64,000 nt of DNA from Poriferisodalis sp965204195 (GTDB taxonomy: Bacteria; Actinomycetota; Acidimicrobiia; Acidimicrobiales; Poriferisodalaceae). A program made the position numbers and the translations under genes. Where the stretch lies: contig NZ_OZ241975.1 in the NCBI RefSeq assembly GCF_965204195.1, positions 1,054,001-1,118,000 on the forward strand, read 5' to 3'. Of this stretch, positions 33,423 to 41,426 are shown one piece after another; the first letter of the stretch is position 1; each line of letters starts with the position of its first letter. The notes under the pieces are model-generated. The model was not told the DNA's origin. It saw only the letters and a list, made by a program, of their open reading frames with translations, and searched no databases.

Positions 33423-36124
33423 TCAGTGCGCTGCTGCGGACCAGGGGTCGGCGCTGTCGGTGGCCAGGCCGTAACGCTTGATGGCTTCCGCCGCCGCGCT
33501 CGCATCGATCTCGCCGAGCTCGGCGAGGCGCCACAGCACGGCCACGGTGATGTGCTCGGCGGTGATCTCGAAGTGCTCCCGCAGCCGGCTGCGGGTGTCG
33601 CTGTGGCCGAAGCCGTCGGTGCCGAGCGACGTGTAGTCGCGGCCGATCCAGCGCGACACCTGGTCGGGCACGGCCCGCATGAAGTCGGTCACGGCGATCA
33701 CGGGCCCCATGCCGTCGGCCAGCTGCCGGGTCACGAAGGGCACCTGCTGGGGATCGTCGGGATGGAGCGTGTTCCACCGCTCGCACGACAGCGCCTCCTC
33801 GCGCAGCGCTTTGTACGACGTGGCGCTCCACAGGTCGACGCCTACGTCGTGCTCGGCCGCCAGCAGCTCTGCTGCTGCCCGCGCAGCCCCCTGCGCAGAG
33901 CCCGAGAACAGGATCGTGCCGGAGTGGGCGCGCCCGGGCGGCGACGGGGCGTAGCGGTACAGCCCCGCCAGCAGATCTTGCACAGCGAGATCATCGGGCT
34001 CAGGAGGCTGGACGTAGTTCTCGTTGTAGATGGTGAGGTAGTAGAAGATGTCTTCGCCCACGCCGTACATCCGCCGGATGCCGTCCTGCACGATGGCAGC
34101 CAGTTCGTAGGCGAACGCCGGGTCGTAGGCCTGGCACGGCGGCACCACCGAGGCCAGCAGCGGCGAGTGACCGTCCTGGTGCTGGAGACCCTCGCCCATC
34201 AGGGTGGTGCGACCCGCCGTGGCCCCCATGAGGAAGCCGCGCCCCCGCATGTCGGCCAGCGCCCAGATCATGTCGCCGACCCGCTGGAAGCCGAACATCG
34301 AATAGAAGGTGTAGAAGGGCACCATCGCCACGCCGCGGGTGGCATACGACGTGGCCGCGGCGGTGAAGCTGGCCAGCGCACCCGCCTCGGTGATGCCCTC
34401 TTCGAGGATCTGACCGTCGATGTGCTCGGTGTACGACAGCAGCAGGTCGTGATCGACCGGCTCGTACAGCTGCCCCTGGCTGGCGTAGATGCCCAGCTCG
34501 CGGAACAGCGAGTCCATGCCGAACGTGCGGGCTTCGTCGGGAATGATCGGCACCACCCGGTCGCCGAAGCCCGGCTCACGCGTCATCGCCCGCAGCATCC
34601 GGGTGAACGCCATGGTGGTCGACACCGCCATCTCGCCCGACCCCGCCGAGAATTCCTCGAAGGGTTTGGAGCTGGGCATCGGCAGCGTCTTGCGGCACCA
34701 GTTGCCGATGCGCTTGGGCAGCGGGCCGTTGAGCGCCTTGCGGCGTGCCATCAGGTACTCGTGCTCGGCGCTGCCGGGCGCCGGCCGGCAGTAGGGCGGA
34801 TCGTCGGGATCGAACTCTGCATCGATCTCGCTGTGCAGCCGCAGTCGCTCGCGGATCGTCATGAGCTGCGTGCGGTTCAGCTTCTTGATCTGGTGTGTGG
34901 CGTTGCGGGCTTCGAGGTCGGGCCCCAATGACCAGCCCTTGACCGTCTTGGTCAGGATGACCGTGGGGCTGCCCTCGTGCTCGACGGCCGCCTGGTAGGC
35001 CGCGTACAGCTTCTTGTAGTCGTGGCCGCCGCGGGGCAGCGTTTGGAGGTCTTCATCGGAGAGGTGCTGCACCATCTCGCGCAGTCGCGGATCGGGGCCG
35101 AAGAATCGCTCGCGGATGTACTGCCCGCTCTCCACCGAGTAGCGCTGGTATTCGCCGTCGATGGTCTCGTTCATCTTGTTGAGCAGCACGCCGTCGCGGT
35201 CGCGCGCCAGCAGCTCATCCCAGCGGCCGCCCCAGATCACCTTGATCACGTTCCAGCCCGAGCCGCGGAAGTTGGCCTCCAGCTCCTGGATGATCTTCCC
35301 GTTGCCGCGCACGGGACCGTCGAGCCGCTGCAGGTTGCAGTTCACCACGAAGATCAGGTTGTCGAGCCGCTCCCGGGCGGCGAGGTGCAGCGCGCCGAGC
35401 GTCTCGGGCTCGTCGGTCTCGCCGTCGCCCACGAAGCACCACACCTTCGACTCCGACGTGTTGTCGATTCGGCGGTTGTGGAGGTAGCGGTGAAGCGGGC
35501 GTGATAGATGGCCGTGATCGGCCCGAGGCCCATCGACACCGTGGGGAACTCCCAGAATTCGGGCATCAGGCGGGGATGGGGGTACGACGACAGGCCCGTG
35601 CGGCCGATCTCGCGCCGGAAGTGCTCGAGGTCGGTGTCGTCGAGGCGGCCTTCGAGATAGGCCCGGGCGTAGATGCCGGGCGCCGCATGGCCCTGGATGT
35701 AGATGTGGTCGCCGGGTTCGCCGTCGTCCTTGCCGTGCCAGAAGTGGTTGAAGCCCACGTCGTAGAGCGCAGCGGAACTGGCGAAGGTGGACAGGTGGCC
35801 GCCAATGCCGTCGGCCCACGAGTTCGCATGGGTCACCATGGCCACGGCGTTCCAGCGGATGAAGGCCCGCAGGCGCTTCTCGATCTCCTCGTCGCCGGGG
35901 AACCAGGGCTCGTCTTCCGGGGCGATCGTGTTGATGTATGGCGTCGAGACGGTGGCGGGGAAGTCGACCTGCATCTCACGGGCCTTGGACATGAGCCGCC
36001 GGATCAGGAAACGTGCGCGGTTCTTGCCCCGTTCCTCGACGACTGCCGCGAACGACTGCAGCCAATCGTCGGTCTCATCGGGGTCGATATCGGGAATCTG
36101 CTCATGCAACCCGTCAAAGAGCAT
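33423..36124 (-). CDS. aceE: Pyruvate dehydrogenase E1 component (AceE), interrupted by a frameshift
   Basis: Homodimeric ThDP-dependent E1 that decarboxylates pyruvate and acetylates E2. Two frames together cover the gene: the N-terminal part (36124 to about 35492) reads SMGLGPITAIYHARF, and the remainder (about 35491 to 33423) continues RYLHNRRIDNTSESKVWCFVGDGETDEPE. The ThDP/Mg motif (GDGETDEPE ... NCNLQ) is in the second part, as is GSPTVILTKTVKGW. Adding one missing base near 35491 would restore 900 codons, close to the E. coli length of 887. No other break is seen and protein similarity runs on normally, so this is either a single-base sequencing or assembly error or a recent inactivation. 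Divergent from rnhA; a GACACT box sits 7 nt upstream of its ATG. Confidence 0.88.
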
Positions 36125-36145
36125 GGGTTCTAGTGTCGCACTTGG

Positions 36146-37210
36146 ATGAGCCAGATATCGAACGCGGCAGCGCGAGAGGTCTTCACCGACGGGTCATGCC
36201 TGGGCAATCCAGGTCCGGGCGGCTGGGCCTACGTGGTCGACGGCGGACCGTGGGCCTGCGGCTTCGAGCCCTCCACCACGAACCAGCGCATGGAGGTCGC
36301 GGCTGCGGCGCAAGCCGTCGAGGACCTGGACGGACCGCTGCGCATCGTCAGCGACTCCACCTATGTGGTGAAGTGCTTCACCGATGAATGGTGGAAGGGC
36401 TGGCACCGGCGCAACTGGCTGAACACTGCGAAGAAACCGGTGGCCAACCGCGACTTGTGGGAACCGTTCATCGAGGCCGTGCTGGCGCGGGGCGATGTGA
36501 CGTTCGAGTGGGTGAAGGGTCATGCGGGCCAGCGGCTGAACTCCGCTGCCGACGCGCTGGCTGTGCATGCTGCGGGGGCAGGTGCCGGCCAGAGCGGCAA
36601 CCGGTTCGACGATGACGTGCTCGATCGGCTGAGCGACCCGCGTTCGGCGCCGCACCGCCCTGCCAAAGGTGCCGTGAGCACCGACGAGCCGACGTCCGGG
36701 AACCGGGAGATCACCGGTCACGCGGTAGCCGTGCTGGGCCACCGGCCGCCGGAGCTCGGCGGCTACAACGAGAACCCGGTCTCGCGCAAAGTGCTCCGGC
36801 AGTTGAGCGACGTCATTGCGGCCAAGCGCGAGCTGCATCCCGATCTCGTCATAGCGACAGGCCTTGGGCTCGGCGCCGAGACCCTGGGTGCCGAGGCTGC
36901 GCTCGCGGCCGGTGTGCCCTATGTGGTGGTGCTGGCGTTCGAGGGGGTTGAGCGTCGATGGCCGGGGCCGTCACGCCAGCGGTTTGCAGAGCTGCGCCAG
37001 CGTGCAGTGCAGGAATTCGTGCTTGCCAACCGCGTGCCGGCGGATACCGAGGCATTCGGCAAGGCCATGCGTCGCCGGGACACCTGGTTCATGCACAACT
37101 GCGACGAAGCCGTGTTGGTGCGCCGCGCTGACGACCGCACGCTGGGCGATCTGAACCGGCGCCTGGAGGATGCGCTGGACGATGTCTGGGTGATCGAGCC
37201 CGGCGACTAA
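36146..37210 (+). CDS. rnhA: RNase HI fused to a C-terminal SLOG (YpsA-like) domain
   Basis: 354 aa. Residues about 10-150 are RNase HI, which cleaves RNA in RNA-DNA hybrids with two Mg2+: catalytic carboxylates in FTDGSCLGNPGPGGW (Asp), TTNQRMEVAAAAQA (Glu), RIVSDSTYVVKC (Asp) and GHAGQRLNSAADALA (Asp). A linker follows (about 150-185). Residues about 190-335 form a Rossmann-like domain of SLOG/YpsA type: AVLGHRPPELGGYN, LVIATGLGLGAETLGAEAALAAG, VVVLAFEGVERRWP, RRRDTWFMHNCDEAVLV. SLOG domains bind or process nucleotide-derived ligands. The N-terminal domain is confident; the C-terminal call and the functional link are inferred. The stop overlaps the convergent SRPBCC gene by 4 bp. Confidence 0.85.
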   Translation: MSQISNAAAREVFTDGSCLGNPGPGGWAYVVDGGPWACGFEPSTTNQRMEVAAAAQAVEDLDGPLRIVSDSTYVVKCFTDEWWKGWHRRNWLNTAKKPVANRDLWEPFIEAVLARGDVTFEWVKGHAGQRLNSAADALAVHAAGAGAGQSGNRFDDDVLDRLSDPRSAPHRPAKGAVSTDEPTSGNREITGHAVAVLGHRPPELGGYNENPVSRKVLRQLSDVIAAKRELHPDLVIATGLGLGAETLGAEAALAAGVPYVVVLAFEGVERRWPGPSRQRFAELRQRAVQEFVLANRVPADTEAFGKAMRRRDTWFMHNCDEAVLVRRADDRTLGDLNRRLEDALDDVWVIEPGD

Positions 37211-37665
37211 TCGCCCTCGGCGGGGGTCTCGACGAGTGCGGCGAGCCGCTCGAGCGTCTTCTCCATGTTGGCCACGTTCTTCTTGTGAGCTCCGATGAGC
37301 TCGACACTCCGCGGCAGCTTCGCAGTGGACCAGTCGAAGGTTTCGCGCACGAGCGTGCTGCCGTCGGGCTGGGGTTCGAGCCGGTAGCTCCAACGCTGTC
37401 CCTGCCAGTGCGCCCAGGTGATCAGGCGGTTCTCCTCGAACTCCAATACCCGATTCTTGACGGTGTAGGACACGCCGACCTTGATGCGCATCGAGAACGT
37501 GCTGCCCAGTGTCAGCGGGGCATTGCTGGTGGTCAGGCGAGCCAGTGTTCCCGAGCCGTCGATCTCGCAATGACGGCCGGGATCGGTCAGCACCGCGAAG
37601 ATCTTCTCCGCGGGAGCGACAATGAGCCGTTCCACACTCACGCTCCGCTGCTTCGGCTCGGCCAT
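37207..37665 (-). CDS. SRPBCC (START/Bet v1-like) family protein
   Basis: 152 aa from ATG 37665. The sequence has the SRPBCC pattern: VSVERLIVAPAEKIFAVLTDPGRH at the start, beta strands such as LGSTFSMRIKVGVSYTVKN, RVLEFEENRLITWAHWQGQRWSYRLEPQPDGSTLVRETFDW (read in short pieces: ENRLITWAHW, WSYRLEPQ, VRETFDW), and a long C-terminal helix ending NVANMEKTLERLAALVE. The fold is a hydrophobic ligand cavity; polyketide-cyclase or lipid-transport-like roles are typical. The specific ligand is unknown. It sits 9 bp after the gene for the thioredoxin-like lipoprotein and may be translated from the same message. Confidence 0.82.
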   Translation of the reverse strand: MAEPKQRSVSVERLIVAPAEKIFAVLTDPGRHCEIDGSGTLARLTTSNAPLTLGSTFSMRIKVGVSYTVKNRVLEFEENRLITWAHWQGQRWSYRLEPQPDGSTLVRETFDWSTAKLPRSVELIGAHKKNVANMEKTLERLAALVETPAEGD

Positions 37666-37673
37666 GGCTGTTC

Positions 37674-38288
37674 TCAGGCGGGCGTAAGCGCGTCTTGAAC
37701 GATGTCGGGCGGGGGCGTGCCGCCGCCGCGCTCGATGCTGCCGTCGGCCCGCACCAGCATCCACCTCGGCTGGGAGCTGTTGCCGAGCTGGCGCCACAGC
37801 TCGCCGTCTTCGTTGGCGACCTGCGGGATCTCGCCCAGCTGGTGCTTGGCCACGAATTTCCGGTAGGAATCCTGGGAATCGCCGCCCGGGACTCCGACCA
37901 TGATCAGGCTGTCGCCGTGCTCCCTCTTCAGCGCTGCGACCGCAGGCGCTTCGCGATTGCACGCCGGTCACCAGGGCGCCCAGAACCACAGCAGAACATC
38001 GTTGCCAGCCGCTGCAGCCAAGTCGAACTGCTGCCCGTCGAGCAGCGCACCCTCCAGCAGCAGGATCTCGGCCCGGGTCTCCTGAACGGCGGCAGTTGTT
38101 GCTGTTGGCTCGGCAGCCGCACCGGTGTCGGTGCCGCCGGAGGTGGTAGCGGGCGCCTCGGCAGCAGATGTCGCGGCCGCCGTGTCCCGGGACACGCTGA
38201 CCTCGACGCTCCCGCAGCCGGCCAGAACGCCGAGGCCTGCCAGCCCGGCAAGCAGCACGATGACCGCTCGGTACCGCGGATGCGTCAC
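37674..38288 (-). CDS. DsbF/TlpA-like thioredoxin-fold lipoprotein with in-frame TGA at the first CxxC position (candidate selenoprotein)
   Basis: 204 aa if TGA is read as selenocysteine; GTG start at 38288. The N-terminus has a lipoprotein signal, VLLAGLAGLGVLAGC, so the protein is likely tethered outside the membrane. After a Thr/Ala-rich linker comes a thioredoxin fold: LLWFWAPW, then TGA (37968-37970), then PACNREAPAVAALK, SLIMVGVPGG, a cis-Pro segment SSQPRWMLVRADG, and a C-terminal helix. The pattern W-x-P-C of DsbF/MPT53-like oxidoreductases predicts Cys exactly where TGA stands, giving U-x-x-C. Coding similarity continues in frame for 98 codons after the TGA, and a hairpin with GGUC loop lies downstream. 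A nonsense mutation of TGC or TGT is the alternative. Confidence 0.75.
37930..37950 (-). promoter_or_regulatory. Candidate bacterial SECIS hairpin
   Basis: In the mRNA a 21-nt hairpin follows the UGA: 5-bp lower stem AGCGC/GCGCU, a single bulged C on the 5' side, a 3-bp upper stem UGC/GCA and the apical tetraloop GGUC (37938-37941). The loop starts 26 nt after the UGA. The E. coli fdhF element also has a 3-bp upper stem, a 5' bulge and a GGUC loop read by SelB. Confidence 0.6.
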
Positions 38289-38344
38289 CTTGCCGAGCCT
38301 ATCCCTGGGTCCAGGATGCAATAGCGCGGGATACATTCGGCCCG

Positions 38345-38434
38345 GTGAGCACCCGGGCATTGATTGCTTTGGCTCTCGTGACTGGGATGGTCATCCTGAT
38401 GGCGTTCGCAGTCCAGGTGCTCATCGCGCTGTAG
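38345..38434 (+). CDS. Putative 29-residue membrane peptide
   Basis: Too short for standard gene calling. From GTG 38345 the frame reads STRALIALALVTGMVILM followed by AFAVQVLIAL and a TAG stop at 38432-38434: one hydrophobic helix with almost no charge. It lies between the lipoprotein gene (other strand) and lpd, 80 bp before lpd. No ribosome site is obvious, but the start lies 29 nt after a TAGCGC-like box. Whether it is translated is uncertain. Confidence 0.35.
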   Translation: MSTRALIALALVTGMVILMAFAVQVLIAL

Positions 38435-38514
38435 CACAGCCTGGCTCGGCCGCAGTGCGTGCGGCGAGGCCCCGGTGCGAACCGGTCGGAAACGCGGCGT
38501 ACCCTCGTCGCGCG

Positions 38515-39978
38515 ATGGCAGGTGACACGAACACCGGCGATACAGGCAGTCCGGTTCGGTACGACCTCGTGGTGATCGGCGGAGGCCCCGCGGGCTACGG
38601 GGCAGCCCTGTACGCCGGCGCTGCGGGCATGAGCGTCGCGCTCGTGGAGCGCGACCGGCTCGGCGGCACGTGCCTGCATCGAGGTTGCATTCCCGCCAAG
38701 GAACTGCTCGAGACAGCAGCGGTCTGGCGCACCGTCGGCGAGGCCGCCGAGTTCGGCGTCAATGTCGAGCCGCCGGAGCTGGATTTCGCCGTGTCGCAGG
38801 GCCGCAAGCAGCGCATCGTCGACGGCCTCGAGACGGGGGTGAAGGGGCTCCTGCGCCGCCGCAAGGTCACGACCTACGAGGGCACGGGACGGCTGTGTGC
38901 CGACCGTTCCGTCGAGGTCGACGCAGGCGAGTCCGGCATCCAGACGCTGCAGGGCGATCACGTCCTCCTCGCAGCGGGATCAGTGCCGATGACGCTGCCC
39001 GGCTTCGATCGCGACGGCACGCTGGTGATGACCTCCGACGAGGTCTTGGCACTCGACGAGGTGCCGAGCCGCGTGGCCGTGATCGGCGGGGGCGCCATCG
39101 GCTGCGAGTTCGCTTCGATGCTCGCCGATCTCGGTGCCGAAGTCACCGTGCTCGAATACGCGCCGCAGATCATCCCCGGCGTCGACGCCGACATCGCCAA
39201 GGCCCTCGCTCGGGCGTTTTCCAAGCGGGGGATCACGGTGCTGACCGGCTGCCGGGTCACCGGCCACACGCCGGGCGGCGGTGGAACAACCGTGCAGCAC
39301 GAGATCGCTCCCCGGTCTGGCGACGGCGACATGACCGAAGCGTCGCTGGAAGTCGACGCGGTGGTGGTGTCGGTGGGACGCCGGCCGTACGCAGATCATC
39401 TCGGCCTCGACGGCACCGGTGTGAAGCTCGACGAGCGGGGCTTCGTGGTGGCCGACGAAGTGTGCCGCACCACCATGGCCGGCGTCTACGCCATCGGCGA
39501 TCTCATCAATACGCCGCAGCTCGCCCATGTCGGGTTCGCGGAGGCGATCGTGGCCACGAAGGACATGCTCGGCGAAGAACCGGCGCCGGTCGACTACGCG
39601 AACGTGCCCTGGGCGATCTACTGCCATCCCGAGGTGGCGTTTGCTGGGCTCACCGAAGCGGCGGCTCGCGAAACCGGTTACGAGGTGGTGACGTCGAAGC
39701 ACCGCTTCACCGGCAACTCGAGGGCGATGATCGTCAACGACACCGAGGGTCTCGTCAAGATCGTGGCCGAGCGTGAGGCCGACGGCACTGCCGGGCGCGT
39801 GCTCGGCGTTCACATGATGGGGCCGTGGGTCACCGAGCAGCTCGGTCAGGGTTACCTGGCGGTGAACTGGGAGGCCACGGTCGCCGAAGTGGCGGCGCTG
39901 GTGCAGCCCCACCCCACGCTGTCAGAGCTCTTCGGCGAGACGATGCTCTCGCTCACTGGGCGAGGTCTGCACGGATGA
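38515..39978 (+). CDS. lpd: Dihydrolipoyl dehydrogenase (E3)
   Basis: 487 aa from ATG 38515. FAD enzyme that reoxidises the dihydrolipoyl group of E2 with NAD+. FAD-binding VVIGGGPAGYGAALYAG, the redox disulfide GGTCLHRGCIPAK, the NAD-binding VAVIGGGAIGCEFASML, the second FAD site YAIGDLINTPQLAHVG, and the catalytic His-Glu pair in LVQPHPTLSELFGE. All are intact. It begins a cluster with E2 and lipoate biosynthesis genes, and probably serves the AceE pyruvate dehydrogenase complex. Confidence 0.95.
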   Translation: MAGDTNTGDTGSPVRYDLVVIGGGPAGYGAALYAGAAGMSVALVERDRLGGTCLHRGCIPAKELLETAAVWRTVGEAAEFGVNVEPPELDFAVSQGRKQRIVDGLETGVKGLLRRRKVTTYEGTGRLCADRSVEVDAGESGIQTLQGDHVLLAAGSVPMTLPGFDRDGTLVMTSDEVLALDEVPSRVAVIGGGAIGCEFASMLADLGAEVTVLEYAPQIIPGVDADIAKALARAFSKRGITVLTGCRVTGHTPGGGGTTVQHEIAPRSGDGDMTEASLEVDAVVVSVGRRPYADHLGLDGTGVKLDERGFVVADEVCRTTMAGVYAIGDLINTPQLAHVGFAEAIVATKDMLGEEPAPVDYANVPWAIYCHPEVAFAGLTEAAARETGYEVVTSKHRFTGNSRAMIVNDTEGLVKIVAEREADGTAGRVLGVHMMGPWVTEQLGQGYLAVNWEATVAEVAALVQPHPTLSELFGETMLSLTGRGLHG

Positions 39979-40017
39979 GCCCGGCGGCAGCCGCCGTGCG
40001 CCGTTCAGGGGCGCGAT

Positions 40018-41424
40018 ATGCCTGACTTGGTGCTGCCCCAGCTCGGCGAGACGGTCACCGAGGGCACCATCACTCGCTGGTTCAAAAACCCGGGTGATGC
40101 GATCTCGGTGGGCGAGATGCTCTACGAGGTGTCGACCGACAAGGTCGACAGCGAAGTGCCCTCGCCGATGGAGGGGGTACTCACCGAGATACGCGTCCCC
40201 GAGGGCGAGACCGTGGACGTCGGGACGGTGCTGGCGATCGTGGAGCTGGCCGAAGGCGCTGTCGCGCCGCCGCCCGATGCGGCAATCCCCGTGCCCAGTG
40301 GCGCGCCAGCAGAACCGGCTGCCGCTCCTGCCGCCGCGCTGGCGCCCGCCGATCCGCCTGCCGCGCCCGCCGCTGCACCTGTCGCGGCGAGTGCGGCTGC
40401 CGGACGGGCCAACGGAGCAGCGAACGGGCCTGCAACCGACCATGGCAGCCACTTGCTCTCGCCAGTCGTCCGGCGCCTGGTACGAGAGCATGGCCTCGAC
40501 CCTGCGGCCCTCGTGGGCACGGGCGTGGGCGGTCGTATCACCCGATCCGATGTGCTGAACGCCATCGACGAGCGGCAGCGCGCTGCGGCTGCAAGTGCGG
40601 GCCCCACGACGTCTCCGGCCAGACCGGCCGCCGGCGAATGGCCGTCGGCACCCAGCCCGCCGCCGGTGCCGGCACCGGTCGCCGCTGCTGCCGCAGCCGA
40701 ATGGACCGACGGCGACTCGCGCTACGAGTCGTTCAACAACATCCGCCGCCGCACGGGTGAGCACATGGTGAACTCCATGGCCACGTCGCCGCACGCTCTC
40801 ACCGTCGTCGAGGTCGACTACGAGAATGTGGAGCAGGTTCGCCGGGCCCACCGCGAGGCGTGGCGAGCCGCGGAGGGATTCAGCCTCACCTATCTGCCGT
40901 TCATCGTGGTCGCCGTGGCAGATGCCCTGGCTCACTGGCCACGGCTGAACGCCTCGGTGGAGGACGGCGGCCTGCGCATCTGGCGCCGTCGCAACGTGGG
41001 CGTCGCCGTCGACCTCGACTACGACGGGCTGATCGTGCCGGTGCTACGCGATGCCGACTCGTTCAGCTTGCGTGGCGTTGCCCGCACGATGAACAAGCTT
41101 GCTGCGCGTGCCCGAGAGCGGCGCCTGACACCCGACGACATCAGCGGCGGAACGTTCACCATCTCCAACAACGGCTCGTTCGGCACCTACACCACCGCGG
41201 CCATCATCAACCAGCCCCAGGTGGCCGTGCTCTCGACCGACGGCGTCGCTCGACGGCCAGTCGTCGTCACGGACCGGTTCGGCAACGAGAGCATCGCCGT
41301 GCATTCGGTGGGCCACCTTGCGATGGGCTGGGATCACCGTGCGTTCGACGGCAGCTACGCCGCAGGCTTCCTGGGCCACATCCGCCAGATGCTCGAGCAG
41401 CACGACTGGGGAGCGGAGTTCTAA
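40018..41424 (+). CDS. Dihydrolipoamide acyltransferase (E2) of a 2-oxoacid dehydrogenase complex
   Basis: 468 aa. Residues 1-80 are the lipoyl domain with the lipoylated Lys42 in EVSTDKVDSEVPSP. An Ala/Pro-rich flexible linker follows to about 145, then the peripheral-subunit-binding domain LLSPVVRRLVREHGLDPAAL with VGTGVGGRITRSDVLNAI, a second Ala/Pro-rich linker, and the catalytic domain (about 245-468) with the active-site motif DHRAFDGSYAAGFLGH (H-R-x-x-D-G). Only one lipoyl domain, as in SucB/BkdB-type E2s. The acyl specificity (pyruvate, 2-oxoglutarate or branched chain) cannot be decided from the sequence; aceE in the window favours pyruvate. Stop and the next start are separated by 2 bp. 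Confidence 0.93.
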   Translation: MPDLVLPQLGETVTEGTITRWFKNPGDAISVGEMLYEVSTDKVDSEVPSPMEGVLTEIRVPEGETVDVGTVLAIVELAEGAVAPPPDAAIPVPSGAPAEPAAAPAAALAPADPPAAPAAAPVAASAAAGRANGAANGPATDHGSHLLSPVVRRLVREHGLDPAALVGTGVGGRITRSDVLNAIDERQRAAAASAGPTTSPARPAAGEWPSAPSPPPVPAPVAAAAAAEWTDGDSRYESFNNIRRRTGEHMVNSMATSPHALTVVEVDYENVEQVRRAHREAWRAAEGFSLTYLPFIVVAVADALAHWPRLNASVEDGGLRIWRRRNVGVAVDLDYDGLIVPVLRDADSFSLRGVARTMNKLAARARERRLTPDDISGGTFTISNNGSFGTYTTAAIINQPQVAVLSTDGVARRPVVVTDRFGNESIAVHSVGHLAMGWDHRAFDGSYAAGFLGHIRQMLEQHDWGAEF

Positions 41425-41426
41425 CT

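Noticed and set aside
35480..35500. Programmed frameshift or recoding in aceE
   Set aside because: No slippery heptamer or downstream structure was seen, and AceE is not known to be recoded. A sequencing error or mutation is simpler.
38299..38961. 220-codon minus-strand frame opposite lpd
   Set aside because: Antisense of lpd; no domain.
40860..41426. Upstream part of a 778-codon frame before lipB
   Set aside because: This stretch overlaps the E2 gene in another frame and is Arg/Pro-rich shadow sequence. The LipB similarity starts at 41427.
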